The notes: a model not told the origin generated them from the sequence alone. Positions 35,448-45,546 are shown, counted from the stretch's first letter. The stretch is 64,000 nucleotides of DNA from Lacrimispora defluvii (GCA_013036995.1 JAAOXG010000016.1:62001-126000), one strand, 5' to 3'. Translations and numbers: made by a program.

Positions 35448-37232
35448 ATGAGGCATATTTTAAAATGGATCAGCAGCAGATTAGATGATTTCAAATTGAA
35501 GAAAAAGCTTAGGATACTTTACATATACAGTGTTCTTCTACCAATTTTTATAACAGATAGTGTGATTGTTGCCATATTTATAGCATCAGAAAGTGCATCC
35601 ATGAAAAAGGGCATGGAGAATATTGCAAGTGCGGTAAAATACAATTTTTTCTATGATATTGAAGAAGCGGCTGGTGCAACAAAGAAAATATATATGAACA
35701 AATATGTGAATCAGTTCATGGATAGACAGTTTGAGTCGGAGCTGGACTATTTTTTAAGTTATCAGGCATTTATGAAAGACTCGTTGTTTGAAAGCAGCAT
35801 CGGAACGACAGCATCTTCCATTATCATGTATGCAGACAATCCCACCATTGTAAGCGGAGGGGAATTTAAACAGCTTTCCACAGTAAAAGACCAGGAGTGG
35901 TACCAGTATCTAGAGGGCTCCAGCCGGGATGGAGTGCTTTATATGTATTATGATGAGAGCAGAATTCCCACTGTAGATTCCAAACGGAAAATATCCTTTA
36001 TCAGGAGGTTGAATTTTTACAAAAGAGATGGCTGCGAAAAGCTTGTAAAAATGGATATAGACTATAGCACCATGGCACGGAGCTTTGTAAAAATGAATTA
36101 TGAGGCTCCCGTATATGTATGCTGGAATGATAAAATCATTCTTTCGAATCAGGGCAATTACGGACAATGGAAGGATTTTGAGACCTTTGATCTGCAGGAT
36201 AAAGTGGGCTATCAGATGAATTTTGCTTCCTACGGGGCTGAGCTGACAATTTATGTTTTAAAGCCCCAGACAGTAATCGTAAGGCAGATGTTAAAGAATA
36301 TTCCCCTGTTCATACTGCTGGTTTTTATCAACATCCTGCTGCCTCTGGGATTTATGATAGCGATCAACCAATCCTTTACCGAACGGCTGAAGGAGCTGAG
36401 CCAGGCCTTTAAGCGAATAGATGATGAAAAGCTTATGAAGATTGAGAACATCAGGGGAGAAGATGAAATTGGAATTGTAATGCGCAATTATAACCGCATG
36501 GTGGCTACTATTAATGAGTTAATCCAGACTGTTTATATTAACCGTTTAAAAGAACAGGAAATGGATATTGAACGGCAGAAGGCGGAGCTTTTAGCGCTTC
36601 ACAGCCAGATTAATCCCCATTTCCTGTTTAACGCATTGGAGAGCATCCGTATGCACAGTCTGCTTAAAAATGAAACGGAAACTGCCTGCATGGTGGAACG
36701 GCTGGCAATAATGGAGCGGCAGAACTTTGACTGGGGTACGGATTTTATCACAGTAAGGGAAGAGATTTCATTTGTAGAGGCATATTTGCAGCTGCAGAAG
36801 TACCGTTTTGGTGACCGGCTGTCTTACAGGCTTGATATTATGGAAGAATGTATGGACTACCAGATTCCAAAGCTGACCATTGTTACATTTGCTGAAAATG
36901 CCTGCATTCATGGCATTGAGAGTAAAACGGCAGATGGGTGGATTTTTGTTCATGTATATTTAGAAGATGAAGTGTTTTATATTGAAATCGAAGACACCGG
37001 GGATGGAATGGAAGAGTCATTTTTGAACGAACTGAGAAACAAGATGAACCATGCCAGCATTGATATGCTAAAAGGGAAGAAAGGAGTTGGTATATTAAAT
37101 GCCTGCCTGCGGCTTAAGATGGCAACGGATAATATGGTAAGCTTTGAGTTAGAAAGTGAAGCGGGAGTTTCAACCATGGTAACAATAAAAATTCCGGTAT
37201 TAAACATTCAAAATAATGGGGGGGAACTATGA
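35448..37232 (+). CDS. Sensor histidine kinase, YesM type
   Basis: A 594-residue membrane kinase. It has TM1 at about 25-47, an extracellular sensor to about 285, TM2 at 286-306, a HAMP linker, then the His_kinase block with HSQINPHFLFNALESIR (phospho-acceptor His near 393) and a GHKL ATPase with FAENACIHGIE and GDGMEESF. YesM-type kinases sense sugars or sugar-binding proteins in Firmicutes. GGGGG lies upstream of the ATG. The stop overlaps the response regulator start by 4 bases. Confidence 0.9.
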   Translation: MRHILKWISSRLDDFKLKKKLRILYIYSVLLPIFITDSVIVAIFIASESASMKKGMENIASAVKYNFFYDIEEAAGATKKIYMNKYVNQFMDRQFESELDYFLSYQAFMKDSLFESSIGTTASSIIMYADNPTIVSGGEFKQLSTVKDQEWYQYLEGSSRDGVLYMYYDESRIPTVDSKRKISFIRRLNFYKRDGCEKLVKMDIDYSTMARSFVKMNYEAPVYVCWNDKIILSNQGNYGQWKDFETFDLQDKVGYQMNFASYGAELTIYVLKPQTVIVRQMLKNIPLFILLVFINILLPLGFMIAINQSFTERLKELSQAFKRIDDEKLMKIENIRGEDEIGIVMRNYNRMVATINELIQTVYINRLKEQEMDIERQKAELLALHSQINPHFLFNALESIRMHSLLKNETETACMVERLAIMERQNFDWGTDFITVREEISFVEAYLQLQKYRFGDRLSYRLDIMEECMDYQIPKLTIVTFAENACIHGIESKTADGWIFVHVYLEDEVFYIEIEDTGDGMEESFLNELRNKMNHASIDMLKGKKGVGILNACLRLKMATDNMVSFELESEAGVSTMVTIKIPVLNIQNNGGEL

Positions 37233-38827
37233 TACGTGTCTTATTAGTGGATGATGAACCATTTATTGTTCAGGGATTAAAGGTACTGATTGACTGGGAG
37301 GCAGAGGGCTATGAGATCGTCAAAACAGCTGCAAATGGTATGGAGGCACTTGAATACCTAAAAAATAATCAGGTGGATTTAATCATTGCAGATATTAAAA
37401 TGCCTGTCATGTCTGGAATGGAGCTGTTGGAAATATTGAGAAGAGATAAGGTTTCCCATGCGGATTTTATCATATTAAGCGGTTTCAGTGATTTTTCCTA
37501 TGCTCAGCAGGCAATTCGATTTGATTGCTTTGACTATATTTTAAAGCCGGTTGTGAAAGAAGAACTGATCCGGGTGCTGCACCGGCTGAATTATCAGAGA
37601 CAGGGAAGTAAAAAGCAACAGCTTAACAAAATCAAAATGGAGAAGGCATATCTTGCCAGAAATATGATATCTCTTATCTTTGGGAAATACGACCAGATCA
37701 ATCTCGATTATATCAGAGAACATATGCAATGGTCAGAAGGAATCAGTTACGTGGACATCGAAATTGACAATATTGAGCTGATGGAAGAGCTGATGGATGA
37801 GGAAAAGCGAAACCAGCAGAGAGAACTTTACCGTGCCTGCCTTGCATTTTTAAAAGGAGATGGGGATCATTGTATTTTTGATGTTTCAAGTCATGAAAAA
37901 AGCTATAATATTGGTTTTATATATTGTGATTATATGGCAAAAAATGCAGGGGAGACTCAGAAAGCATATCTGGAGCGGTTCAGAAAGTACTTAAATGATG
38001 CCATGAGCCTGCCGGTTGTCATGCTGGTAGGAAAAAAGGTAAATGATATTTCAAAAATCTCTAATTCCTATGGGGCAGCCAGAATTCTTCGCTCTTTTCA
38101 GGCCTTTCGAAAAAAGCAGCCCATCTATTATTATGAAAAAGAGGTACAGGTAAATAACAATGGGATTGTATTATGTAAACAATATCTGGATGATCTGCTG
38201 TTTGCAGTGGAGCAGAATGAACGGGGAAGAATTGAGGAAAGCGTAGAGCGGCTGTATGAAGAAATGAATCATTTAAGATTTGCCATGGACACGGTTAATT
38301 TGAATATTAACTATCTTTTATTCCAGCTGATCCATCTGGCATCCGAGCAGGACGGATATGTAAACCAGGAAGAAATCATGCTCTATATCAGTGAAAATGT
38401 CTTTGAAGGAGATATGCTCAGAGGCGGAAAAGAGCATTTAATCCGGTTATCCTGTGAGTATGCGGCTTACTTAGAACAACTGCGAAAGCATGTATCAAAG
38501 GATATTCTCCATGAGGTGGAGAAGGATATCAGAAAAAATTACGCTAAAAATCTTTCATTAAGAGAATACAGCAATAAATATTATTTAAACAGCGCTTATT
38601 TAGGTCAGCTGTTCCGGAAAAAGTACGGAATGTCCTTTAAGGATTATTTAAATAACTGCCGTATTGAGCAGGCGGCAGTCAGGCTGTTAAGAACCGATCT
38701 TAAAATATACCAGATTGCGGAGGAGGTTGGGTACCGGGACCTGGACTACTTTGTGAACCGTTTTATTTCCGTTAAGGGCTGTACACCGTCAAAGTTTAGA
38801 AGGGGAGGGGAAAACAGAGTGAAATAG
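37229..38827 (+). CDS. Response regulator with AraC-type output, YesN type
   Basis: A 532-residue cytosolic regulator. REC domain at 1-120 (LLVDDEPF, phospho-Asp in IIADIKMP, Lys in YILKPV), an unannotated middle, and two AraC-type HTH motifs at about 430-528 (LREYSNKYYLNSAYLGQLF and IYQIAEEVGYRDLDYF). It is the partner of the preceding kinase and probably activates the solute-binding protein/permease genes that follow. Confidence 0.9.
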   Translation: MIRVLLVDDEPFIVQGLKVLIDWEAEGYEIVKTAANGMEALEYLKNNQVDLIIADIKMPVMSGMELLEILRRDKVSHADFIILSGFSDFSYAQQAIRFDCFDYILKPVVKEELIRVLHRLNYQRQGSKKQQLNKIKMEKAYLARNMISLIFGKYDQINLDYIREHMQWSEGISYVDIEIDNIELMEELMDEEKRNQQRELYRACLAFLKGDGDHCIFDVSSHEKSYNIGFIYCDYMAKNAGETQKAYLERFRKYLNDAMSLPVVMLVGKKVNDISKISNSYGAARILRSFQAFRKKQPIYYYEKEVQVNNNGIVLCKQYLDDLLFAVEQNERGRIEESVERLYEEMNHLRFAMDTVNLNINYLLFQLIHLASEQDGYVNQEEIMLYISENVFEGDMLRGGKEHLIRLSCEYAAYLEQLRKHVSKDILHEVEKDIRKNYAKNLSLREYSNKYYLNSAYLGQLFRKKYGMSFKDYLNNCRIEQAAVRLLRTDLKIYQIAEEVGYRDLDYFVNRFISVKGCTPSKFRRGGENRVK

Positions 38828-38938
38828 GTCAGATTATGGATATTGCTTCTATAATTTCCCCTGTGTTTTTATTAGCTTTCTCCAGTTGTGAAAACACAGC
38901 TTTGAAGTAAACTATTAATATAAAAGAAAAGGGAGGAT

Positions 38939-40633
38939 ATGACGTTGAGAAAGAAACAGTTTACAGCTCTGCTTGTAATCGGTGCCATGGTGTTGCAAAC
39001 TCTGACTGGCTGCTCTAAGGGGACAGCAGCTACCGGCAGCAGTTCAGCCAGAGAGGATGGGGGTATCAAAGAATTCACCGCTTTCTTTGCTGTACCGGGA
39101 GACGAAATCAATGATGACAATGAAATTCAACAGCACATTGCAGAGATTACAGGAGCCAAAGTAAAGGAAACCTGGCTGACCGGACAGACAGCAGAAGAGG
39201 CTGTGGGAACCTTAATAGCAGGAGGAGAATATCCCGATTTTATATGCGGCAGTGACGGAACCAGCCAGCTTTATGATGCAGGAGCACTGGTCGCACTTGA
39301 TGATTATATAGATGATTATCCCAATATCAAGAATTTCTTTACCAAGCTGGAATGGGATCAGCTGCGTCAGGCTGATGGCCATATCTACTGGATCCCTCAG
39401 TTCAACAACAGCTATGAAAAGGAAATGCAGACCACTCACAACGATGAAGCCTTCTGGATACAGACCCGTGTACTAAAATGGGCCGGATATCCGAAGATCA
39501 CCACCATGGACGAATATTTTGACTTAATCGAGCGTTATCAAAAAGCCAATCCCACCATGGAGGATGGAACCAAGAACATTCCATACACTATATTATGTGA
39601 TGACTGGAGATATTTCTGTCTTGAGAATGCTCCGCTGTTCCTGGACGGATATGCCAATGATGGAAGCTGTATTGTAGATCCTGAGACGAAGAAAGTAATT
39701 GATTACAATACGACTCCTACGGCAAAACGCTATTTCCAGAAGCTGAATGAGGAATTTAAAAAAGGAATCGTTGATCCGGAATCCTTTACTCAGATCTATG
39801 ATGAATATATTGCAAAGCTTTCCACAGGCCGTGTACTTGGAATGATTGATCAGTGGTGGGATTTTTATGGGCACGTTAATGATGCAATCAAGCAGCAGGG
39901 GCTGGAAGACCAGGGCTGTAATTATGTACCCCTTCCGGTTACCATTGACAAGGGAGTAAAAAACAGATGGCATACCTCGGGGGATACGTTAAATGTAGGT
40001 TCTGGTCTGTCCATTACCGTAAGCTGTAAAGATGTCAGAGGAGCTTTAAAATTCGTAGATGATCTGTTAAGTGAAGAAGTTATCACTCTCAGAAACTGGG
40101 GAGAAAAGGATGTGGATTACCTGGTGGATCAGGATGGCTTATTCTACCGGACACCTGAGATTCGTATGAAGGTCACCAATACTGCATACAAGGCCTCTCA
40201 TTTATGCCCTTATTCCTATTTCCCGGTCTGGACCGGAATGAGCCAGGATGGAATCAATGCAGCAAAACCGGAGCTGCAGCCCAATGAGTTTCTGGATAGT
40301 CTTCCAAAGAATGTACAGGAATGCCTACAGGCATATGGCTGCAAAACCTATGTAGATATGGTAGGGGAAAATGAAATTCCCGGACCCTGGTATCCGATTT
40401 ATACGTTTGTTGGAACCATGACTACGGCAACACCTGGCGGAACCGCATGGATTAAGATGAGAGAATTAAAACATGAGTATTTACCAAAGGTTGTCATGGC
40501 GCCTGATTTTGAAGCTGGCTGGGAAGAATATTTAACTGCTTATGAAACCTGCAATCCACAGGCGTTTCTTGATGAAGTACAGCCGGAGGTAGACAGGAGA
40601 ATTAAAGTTGCAGAAGAAGCGGCAGCAAATTAA
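38939..40633 (+). CDS. Lipoprotein extracellular solute-binding protein (LplA-like)
   Basis: A 564-residue sugar-binding lipoprotein. Its signal peptide ends in the lipobox LTGC (Cys25), and the rest is a type I extracellular binding fold with Trp/Tyr-rich segments typical of oligosaccharide binders. The length (about 540 mature) matches LplA/YtcQ-type proteins. GGAGG is only 2 bases from ATG 38939, so a TTG at 38945 may be used instead. It precedes two permeases, with an internal hairpin in the gap. No ATPase gene is nearby, which is normal for LplABC systems that share MsmX. Confidence 0.9.
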   Translation: MTLRKKQFTALLVIGAMVLQTLTGCSKGTAATGSSSAREDGGIKEFTAFFAVPGDEINDDNEIQQHIAEITGAKVKETWLTGQTAEEAVGTLIAGGEYPDFICGSDGTSQLYDAGALVALDDYIDDYPNIKNFFTKLEWDQLRQADGHIYWIPQFNNSYEKEMQTTHNDEAFWIQTRVLKWAGYPKITTMDEYFDLIERYQKANPTMEDGTKNIPYTILCDDWRYFCLENAPLFLDGYANDGSCIVDPETKKVIDYNTTPTAKRYFQKLNEEFKKGIVDPESFTQIYDEYIAKLSTGRVLGMIDQWWDFYGHVNDAIKQQGLEDQGCNYVPLPVTIDKGVKNRWHTSGDTLNVGSGLSITVSCKDVRGALKFVDDLLSEEVITLRNWGEKDVDYLVDQDGLFYRTPEIRMKVTNTAYKASHLCPYSYFPVWTGMSQDGINAAKPELQPNEFLDSLPKNVQECLQAYGCKTYVDMVGENEIPGPWYPIYTFVGTMTTATPGGTAWIKMRELKHEYLPKVVMAPDFEAGWEEYLTAYETCNPQAFLDEVQPEVDRRIKVAEEAAAN

Positions 40634-40640
40634 ATAGTAG

Positions 40641-40692
40641 AAAACAGGCGGTGCAATCATATATTTTTGCGCCAGCCTGTTTTTTAGCAAAG
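40641..40692 (+). terminator. Intra-operon hairpin with T run between binding protein and permease
   Basis: AAAACAGGC-GGTGCAA pairs with TTGCGCC-A-GCCTGTTTT, followed by further T residues. The permease ATG lies only about 10 bases later, so this is likely a partial terminator or 3' stabiliser that lets the binding protein be made in excess over the permeases. Confidence 0.75.
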
Positions 40693-40702
40693 GAGTGATA
40701 CC

Positions 40703-41638
40703 ATGGCATCCATTGGAAAGGTTAAAAAAGAACGTATCAATTGGAAAGAGATAAAAAAGCAGAAAGTGCTCCTGCTGTTGTCTGCAGGCTATGTGATTTA
40801 TGGATTTATATTCTGTTATCTGCCTCTTGCAGGCTGGCTTATGGCATTTGAGAACTATAAGCCGAAGGCTGGCTTTTTCCACTCGGAATTTATAGGGCTT
40901 GCAAAATTCCGGCAGCTGTTTCTTGATGATGGTTTTATCCATGTCATCAGAAATACGCTGGCTATGGGAGTCATTAATTTAGTTACCACCATGGTTGCAG
41001 CTATTATGTTTGCAATTCTCTTAAACGAAGTAAAGTCACAGGGTGGTAAAAAGGTTGTGCAGACAATATCATATCTTCCACATTTTTTATCCTGGATTAT
41101 TGTTACCGGCATATTACACGACGCTCTGTCTGGGACGGGGATAGTCAATGATCTTCTGCTTCGTTTTCATCTGCTAAAGGAACCTCTGAATTTTTTTGCA
41201 TATCCTAAATATTTCTGGTGGATTGTTGCCTTTGCCAATGTCTGGAAGGAAACGGGCTGGAATGCCATTATCTACCTGGCCTCCATCACAGCCATAGACA
41301 CATCTCTCTATGAAGCTGCGGCCATAGACGGAGCAGGAAGGTGGGCAAGAATCAAATACATTACGCTGCCTGGAATAAAGCCTACGATTATTATTCTTCT
41401 TTTAATGAATGCAGGAAATGTTTTAAATGCCGGTTTCGAAGTCCAGTATCTGTTGGGAAACGGTCTGGTGCAGAGTGTATCCCAGACTATTGATATATAC
41501 GTTTTGAAATGGGGTATCAGCCAGGGAGATTATTCCCTGGGCACTGCAGCAGGAATATTTAAAAGCGTGGTAAGTATTTCCATTATATTAATTGCAAATG
41601 AGATGGCAAAGCGGGCCGGCGAAGAACGCTTATTCTAA
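40703..41638 (+). CDS. ABC sugar permease (LplB type)
   Basis: A 311-residue membrane protein with six hydrophobic segments. The binding-protein-dependent EAA loop appears as YEAAAIDGAGRWARIKYITLP (about 204-224, with EAAAIDGAGR the core), which docks the shared ATPase. GGAG lies 9 bases before the ATG. It pairs with the next permease to form a heterodimeric channel for an oligosaccharide of unknown identity. Confidence 0.92.
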   Translation: MASIGKVKKERINWKEIKKQKVLLLLSAGYVIYGFIFCYLPLAGWLMAFENYKPKAGFFHSEFIGLAKFRQLFLDDGFIHVIRNTLAMGVINLVTTMVAAIMFAILLNEVKSQGGKKVVQTISYLPHFLSWIIVTGILHDALSGTGIVNDLLLRFHLLKEPLNFFAYPKYFWWIVAFANVWKETGWNAIIYLASITAIDTSLYEAAAIDGAGRWARIKYITLPGIKPTIIILLLMNAGNVLNAGFEVQYLLGNGLVQSVSQTIDIYVLKWGISQGDYSLGTAAGIFKSVVSISIILIANEMAKRAGEERLF

Positions 41639-41648
41639 GGGGGCAGAT

Positions 41649-42554
41649 ATGATTAATCAAAGAATGTTACAAAAAAGGAAAAGTTCACTGGGTAATAAGA
41701 TATTTGTTTTCCTTAATACCATATTTATGGTTTTGTTTGTGATCATTACCCTTTATCCGGTTTGGAATACACTGGTTTTGGCCTTTAATGACGGGACCGA
41801 TGCTCTGAGAGGAGGGCTGTATTTATGGCCCAGAAAATGGACTCTTCAGAATTATATTACAGTGCTTCATAAAAAAAATCTGCTTGTGGGAGCTTATGTA
41901 AGTGTTGCAAGGACGGTGATCGGCACGATTACTGCACTGGCCGCCAATGCCCTTCTTGCTTATATCGTAAGCCGGAAACGCTTTCTTTTTAAGAGGCAGC
42001 TCTCCTTATTCTGGGTTATTACCATGTACGTAAACGGTGGAATGATTCCTGTTTTTCTTTTATATAAGGGCTTAGGCCTTACCAACAGCTTTCTGGTTTA
42101 TATAATTCCTGGAATGGTAGGAGCCTTTCATATGATGGTGATCCGGACATATATGGTAGGGCTTCCTGACAGCCTGGAAGAGTCGGCTCAGTTAGACGGA
42201 GCCGGAGACCTGGTTATATTTACGAAAATTATCTCACCTTTATGCAAACCGGTATATGCTACAATTGCATTATTCTGTGCAGTAGGACATTGGAATTCCT
42301 GGTTTGATGCCATGCTCTACAATCGTATGAATGCCAATCTGACCACACTGCAGTATGAACTGATGAAGTTATTGTCATCTGTAAGTAATCAAAGTAATTC
42401 TGTAGAATCCATGAAGAATGCGGTGGCAGCGGTAACGCCCACTTCGGTCCGCTCTGCTGCCACCATACTTACCATGCTGCCCATTGTCTGCCTTTATCCG
42501 TTTCTACAACGGTATTTCGTCACAGGTCTTACAATCGGAGGCGTTAAAGGATAA
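41649..42554 (+). CDS. ABC sugar permease (LplC type)
   Basis: A 301-residue permease with six hydrophobic segments and the EAA loop LEESAQLDGAGDLVIFTKIISP (core ESAQLDGAGD). Start 41649 is chosen since GGGGG lies upstream and the open frame to 41592 would overlap the first permease. It completes the importer and ends 3 bases before the stop of a convergent GH39 gene. Confidence 0.92.
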   Translation: MINQRMLQKRKSSLGNKIFVFLNTIFMVLFVIITLYPVWNTLVLAFNDGTDALRGGLYLWPRKWTLQNYITVLHKKNLLVGAYVSVARTVIGTITALAANALLAYIVSRKRFLFKRQLSLFWVITMYVNGGMIPVFLLYKGLGLTNSFLVYIIPGMVGAFHMMVIRTYMVGLPDSLEESAQLDGAGDLVIFTKIISPLCKPVYATIALFCAVGHWNSWFDAMLYNRMNANLTTLQYELMKLLSSVSNQSNSVESMKNAVAAVTPTSVRSAATILTMLPIVCLYPFLQRYFVTGLTIGGVKG

Positions 42555-42557
42555 AAA

Positions 42558-44090
42558 TTATTGGCTTCTGGTACCTGCCGCGGGGTTTCCTCCGCGGCAG
42601 TAATCATAACCCCGGTCCCCGTTTCTTTTAATTTTCTTTAGCTGAAACCACATAACTGCCCATGGCTGCAGTGAAATAGAAAAGGAAATAGCGCAAGCGG
42701 AAGCACTTACTGTTTCTGTATGAATCAACGGCTGTGCACTATCTTTTAGTATCTCTGTTTCTTCTTTTGAGAGCCAGGAAGGTTCTCCCATATCATGCCA
42801 GATTTTTCTGGGATTTCCATGAGTTTCATCTACTGTCTTTGTAAGCAGACAATATTCTCCGTCTTCATTTGCGGGTAATGTTATAGAAAGGCGCAGGCAT
42901 TCCTCTTGCTCAAGGCACAGATTCCAGGCGGCTGCGCAGTAACTGCCAACCTCTTTTTTCATAACAATCAGTTCATCGGAACGGTGAACGCATTTGCCCT
43001 GAAGCTTTTTAAAGAATGCAAAAGTCCAGAATGTGGGTTTTGGAATTGTCCCGTTTGCCACCAATCCAAATCCACCGTGGAATGGAGTAAATGGAACCCC
43101 CTTTTCCTCAAATATATCCCCAAAGGTCCAGTAAGAGTAGGATTCACACAGATCACCCATCTTAGATAAAAGCCAAGCCACATAAGCTGCATTGACTGTG
43201 GTGTCGTGAATCGGGCTGTCAGGGCTGTAGGAAGTGTTAAATTCCGTTATATGCATGGGAAGCCCATGAAACCCTTCAAAGCTGTCTATAATTTCCCGGG
43301 AAACCTTAAGTTCCTCCATGGCGGTTTCCGGATCTCTTAAGGATCCGTAGCTGTAATGGCCGCATTGCTCCGGTTTATCCCACATGTAGTGGTGGCGCGT
43401 GATAAAATCCGGTTTTAACTTTTGTGCTCTGCAAAATTCCAGGAACTGCTTCAGCCAGAGAACGTCGTCAACCCCGCAGATTGCCGGGCCTCCAACCAGA
43501 AATCGGCTGTCAGTCTTTTTAACAGCATAAAAGGTCTTTTGAAACAAAGTAAAATATTCCTCTTTGTCAGCCCCTTTCCAGAATCCGGGAAGATTGGGCT
43601 CGTTCCATACCTCAACCGGCCAGGTCACCACCTCTTCTTTTCCGTAGCGGTCCATAAGGTGTAAAAGAACTGACTGCACCAGATCTGACCACGCCTCATA
43701 GCTTTTAGGGGGTGTAACATTTCCTTTCCAGTAGAACACGGTCTGATCGCCGGAAGCCATTTTCTGAGGCATAAATCCAAGCTCTAAAAAAGGCTTAATC
43801 CCAAGATTCTGATAGGCATCCATGACCATATCCAAATAGGTAAAGTTATATTCTGCCCTGATGTTACCTGACTCATCCGTATACTCCTGATAAATTGCCA
43901 TATCATCACAAAAGATTCCGTGACCTCTGATATGGCGGAAACCAATCTGCTCCTGCACCAGTTTTAACTGTTCCTGATACTGCTGCTGCAGAGTTAATCC
44001 CATTCTGCCGGTTCCTACACAAAAATCTGCATGATTCTTAAAACTATACCCTGTTTCAGTTTGAATTTCATAGCTGATCTGCTTTTCCAT
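42558..44090 (-). CDS. Glycoside hydrolase family 39 (beta-xylosidase-like)
   Basis: A 510-residue cytosolic glycosidase with the GH39 TIM barrel. The acid/base is Glu164 in VWNEPN and the nucleophile Glu283 in ITEFNTSY. A beta-rich domain follows. Start 44090 has AAGGGG upstream; the frame is open from 44108. No signal peptide, so it acts on imported oligosaccharides, likely those brought in by the convergent LplABC-type importer. The last 20 or so residues (GGNPAAGTRSQ end) are encoded across a GC-rich hairpin and look unlike a domain end. Alternatives in the family include alpha-L-iduronidase. Confidence 0.88.
   Translation of the reverse strand: MEKQISYEIQTETGYSFKNHADFCVGTGRMGLTLQQQYQEQLKLVQEQIGFRHIRGHGIFCDDMAIYQEYTDESGNIRAEYNFTYLDMVMDAYQNLGIKPFLELGFMPQKMASGDQTVFYWKGNVTPPKSYEAWSDLVQSVLLHLMDRYGKEEVVTWPVEVWNEPNLPGFWKGADKEEYFTLFQKTFYAVKKTDSRFLVGGPAICGVDDVLWLKQFLEFCRAQKLKPDFITRHHYMWDKPEQCGHYSYGSLRDPETAMEELKVSREIIDSFEGFHGLPMHITEFNTSYSPDSPIHDTTVNAAYVAWLLSKMGDLCESYSYWTFGDIFEEKGVPFTPFHGGFGLVANGTIPKPTFWTFAFFKKLQGKCVHRSDELIVMKKEVGSYCAAAWNLCLEQEECLRLSITLPANEDGEYCLLTKTVDETHGNPRKIWHDMGEPSWLSKEETEILKDSAQPLIHTETVSASACAISFSISLQPWAVMWFQLKKIKRNGDRGYDYCRGGNPAAGTRSQ
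42575..42600. terminator. GC-rich hairpin between convergent genes
   Basis: CTGCCGCGG (42575-42583) pairs with CCGCGGCAG (42592-42600). It lies behind the LplC-type permease and inside the 3' end of the GH39 gene. T runs are weak on either strand. Confidence 0.55.
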
Positions 44091-44163
44091 ATGAATCCCC
44101 TTCCCCATAATTTGTCCTTAATTATACCATTTTTTAACTTGGAAATAAATGTATCTGCCATAA

Positions 44164-44215
44164 AAAGCAGCCTGTTTACGGGAAGGATTTCAAGAACCCG
44201 TAAATAAGCTGCTTT
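44164..44215 (-). terminator. Terminator of the M23 peptidase gene
   Basis: AAAGCAGC-GTTTACGGG and CCCGTAAAT-GCTGCTTT form a long interrupted stem just behind the peptidase stop. On the minus strand it is followed by TTTTTATGG. Confidence 0.75.
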
Positions 44216-44220
44216 CATTT

Positions 44221-45390
44221 TTATTGTTCCTTTTCAGGAGGTGGCGGCGGTGCCACAAAATTCTCCGGAATGGCAGGATCTTTCATATTATAAACCCGGC
44301 TGTATTCCTTGGTTTCCTGATTTTTTACTGTTTCAGACCGGTTCATAGACAAAAATTTGGTCAGTTCATAGCAATCTACCCAGATCTCATTGTTTCCTTC
44401 TTTCTGGGACTCATCAAAGATCAGCTGAAGACCGAAATGCAGGTGAGGCTGGTTGATGTTATTGGTGTTTTCTGTCCGGCTGTATCCCGTCCGGCCCATA
44501 TATCCAATGACATCTCCGGCGTTTACGATACCACCCTGCTTTAATGATTTATGATAGGGATAATTTTTTCTTAAATGAGCGTAATAATAGTAGCGTTTTC
44601 CATCAAAGCTCCGAATGCCCAGTCTCCAGCCACCGTATTGATTCCAGCCGATTGCTTCCACATAGCCGCTTTCCACTGCAATAACCGGGGTTCCAACCTG
44701 GCCCATCATATCATGACCCAGATGCTGGCGTTTGAATCCGTATGACCTTGCAGTCCCGAAATCGTCAAAATCGTTGTAGGGAAATCCTTTGGCAATGGGA
44801 GAAAATCCTTTCAAACCGTATTTTGTCACCCAGACTTTATCCGGATTGACAGAACCGTCCGGCAATAAGTCCGGCGTAGCGTAAAGCGGTGCATTGGCGG
44901 ATGGGATCTGAATCTCATATTGCCCAACCAGACCGTCTAACACGGCTCCATAGGCTTCCCGGTAATACGTGTAGTATTTCATTTTGCCTGTCAGTTCTTC
45001 CATGGTTTTTCCGGAGAGAAGCTGTTCAGCAAGTGAATCTAAATCCTTGCTGGAATACCTGGAGAAGTCTCCTCCGTATCTGGCCCCCAGATAGGCAAGC
45101 AAATCCACCCAGTTTAAATGAACCTGGGACTGGCAGGTATTGACATCATAACGAAAGGCTTCCTGCATGGCTCTTGCAGTTACATTAAAATCCACCCATT
45201 TAATGTATTTTTTTGCTTCCGAAGAGCTGGCCTTTCCTTCCTGGTTTACAACTGGAAAAGAGAATCTGCCGCCGGGAGAAATAAAAAATAGGGAGACTAA
45301 AAGAAACATAAGAATGACTACTTCTATGTATATAATCAGATGATGCCTTGCCACTGGGAAAGATGTAAAACTCTTTTTGAATGGGTTCAT
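44221..45390 (-). CDS. M23 family metallopeptidase, membrane anchored
   Basis: A 389-residue cell-wall peptidase. An N-terminal helix (about 17-38) anchors it outside the cell. After a roughly 160-residue linker the LytM/M23 domain shows its zinc ligands: His223 and Asp227 in HLGHD, then His272 in YAHL and His316/His318 in HLHFG. AAGGAG lies 8 bases before the ATG. A proline-rich end (VAPPPPPEKEQ) closes the protein. All catalytic residues are present, so it is probably active on peptidoglycan cross-links or acts in sporulation, where similar proteins are known. Confidence 0.88.
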   Translation of the reverse strand: MNPFKKSFTSFPVARHHLIIYIEVVILMFLLVSLFFISPGGRFSFPVVNQEGKASSSEAKKYIKWVDFNVTARAMQEAFRYDVNTCQSQVHLNWVDLLAYLGARYGGDFSRYSSKDLDSLAEQLLSGKTMEELTGKMKYYTYYREAYGAVLDGLVGQYEIQIPSANAPLYATPDLLPDGSVNPDKVWVTKYGLKGFSPIAKGFPYNDFDDFGTARSYGFKRQHLGHDMMGQVGTPVIAVESGYVEAIGWNQYGGWRLGIRSFDGKRYYYYAHLRKNYPYHKSLKQGGIVNAGDVIGYMGRTGYSRTENTNNINQPHLHFGLQLIFDESQKEGNNEIWVDCYELTKFLSMNRSETVKNQETKEYSRVYNMKDPAIPENFVAPPPPPEKEQ

Positions 45391-45517
45391 AAGAATTCTC
45401 CTTGCCGTTCCATGTTAGATGCATGTGAAAAGGGAAAGCAGCTTTCTTTGGCTTTCCCATATAAGATATGCAAATAGGGCAGAATTTATGACGGAAAAGG
45501 TGGAAAGAGAGTCAGTC

Positions 45518-45546
45518 TTGGAAAAAAGAAGGGTTCATGCTATAAT
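45518..45546 (+). promoter_or_regulatory. Promoter of the second Fe-alcohol dehydrogenase gene
   Basis: TTGGAA at 45518-45523, a 17-base spacer and TATAAT at 45541-45546, 42 bases before the ATG. Confidence 0.7.
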
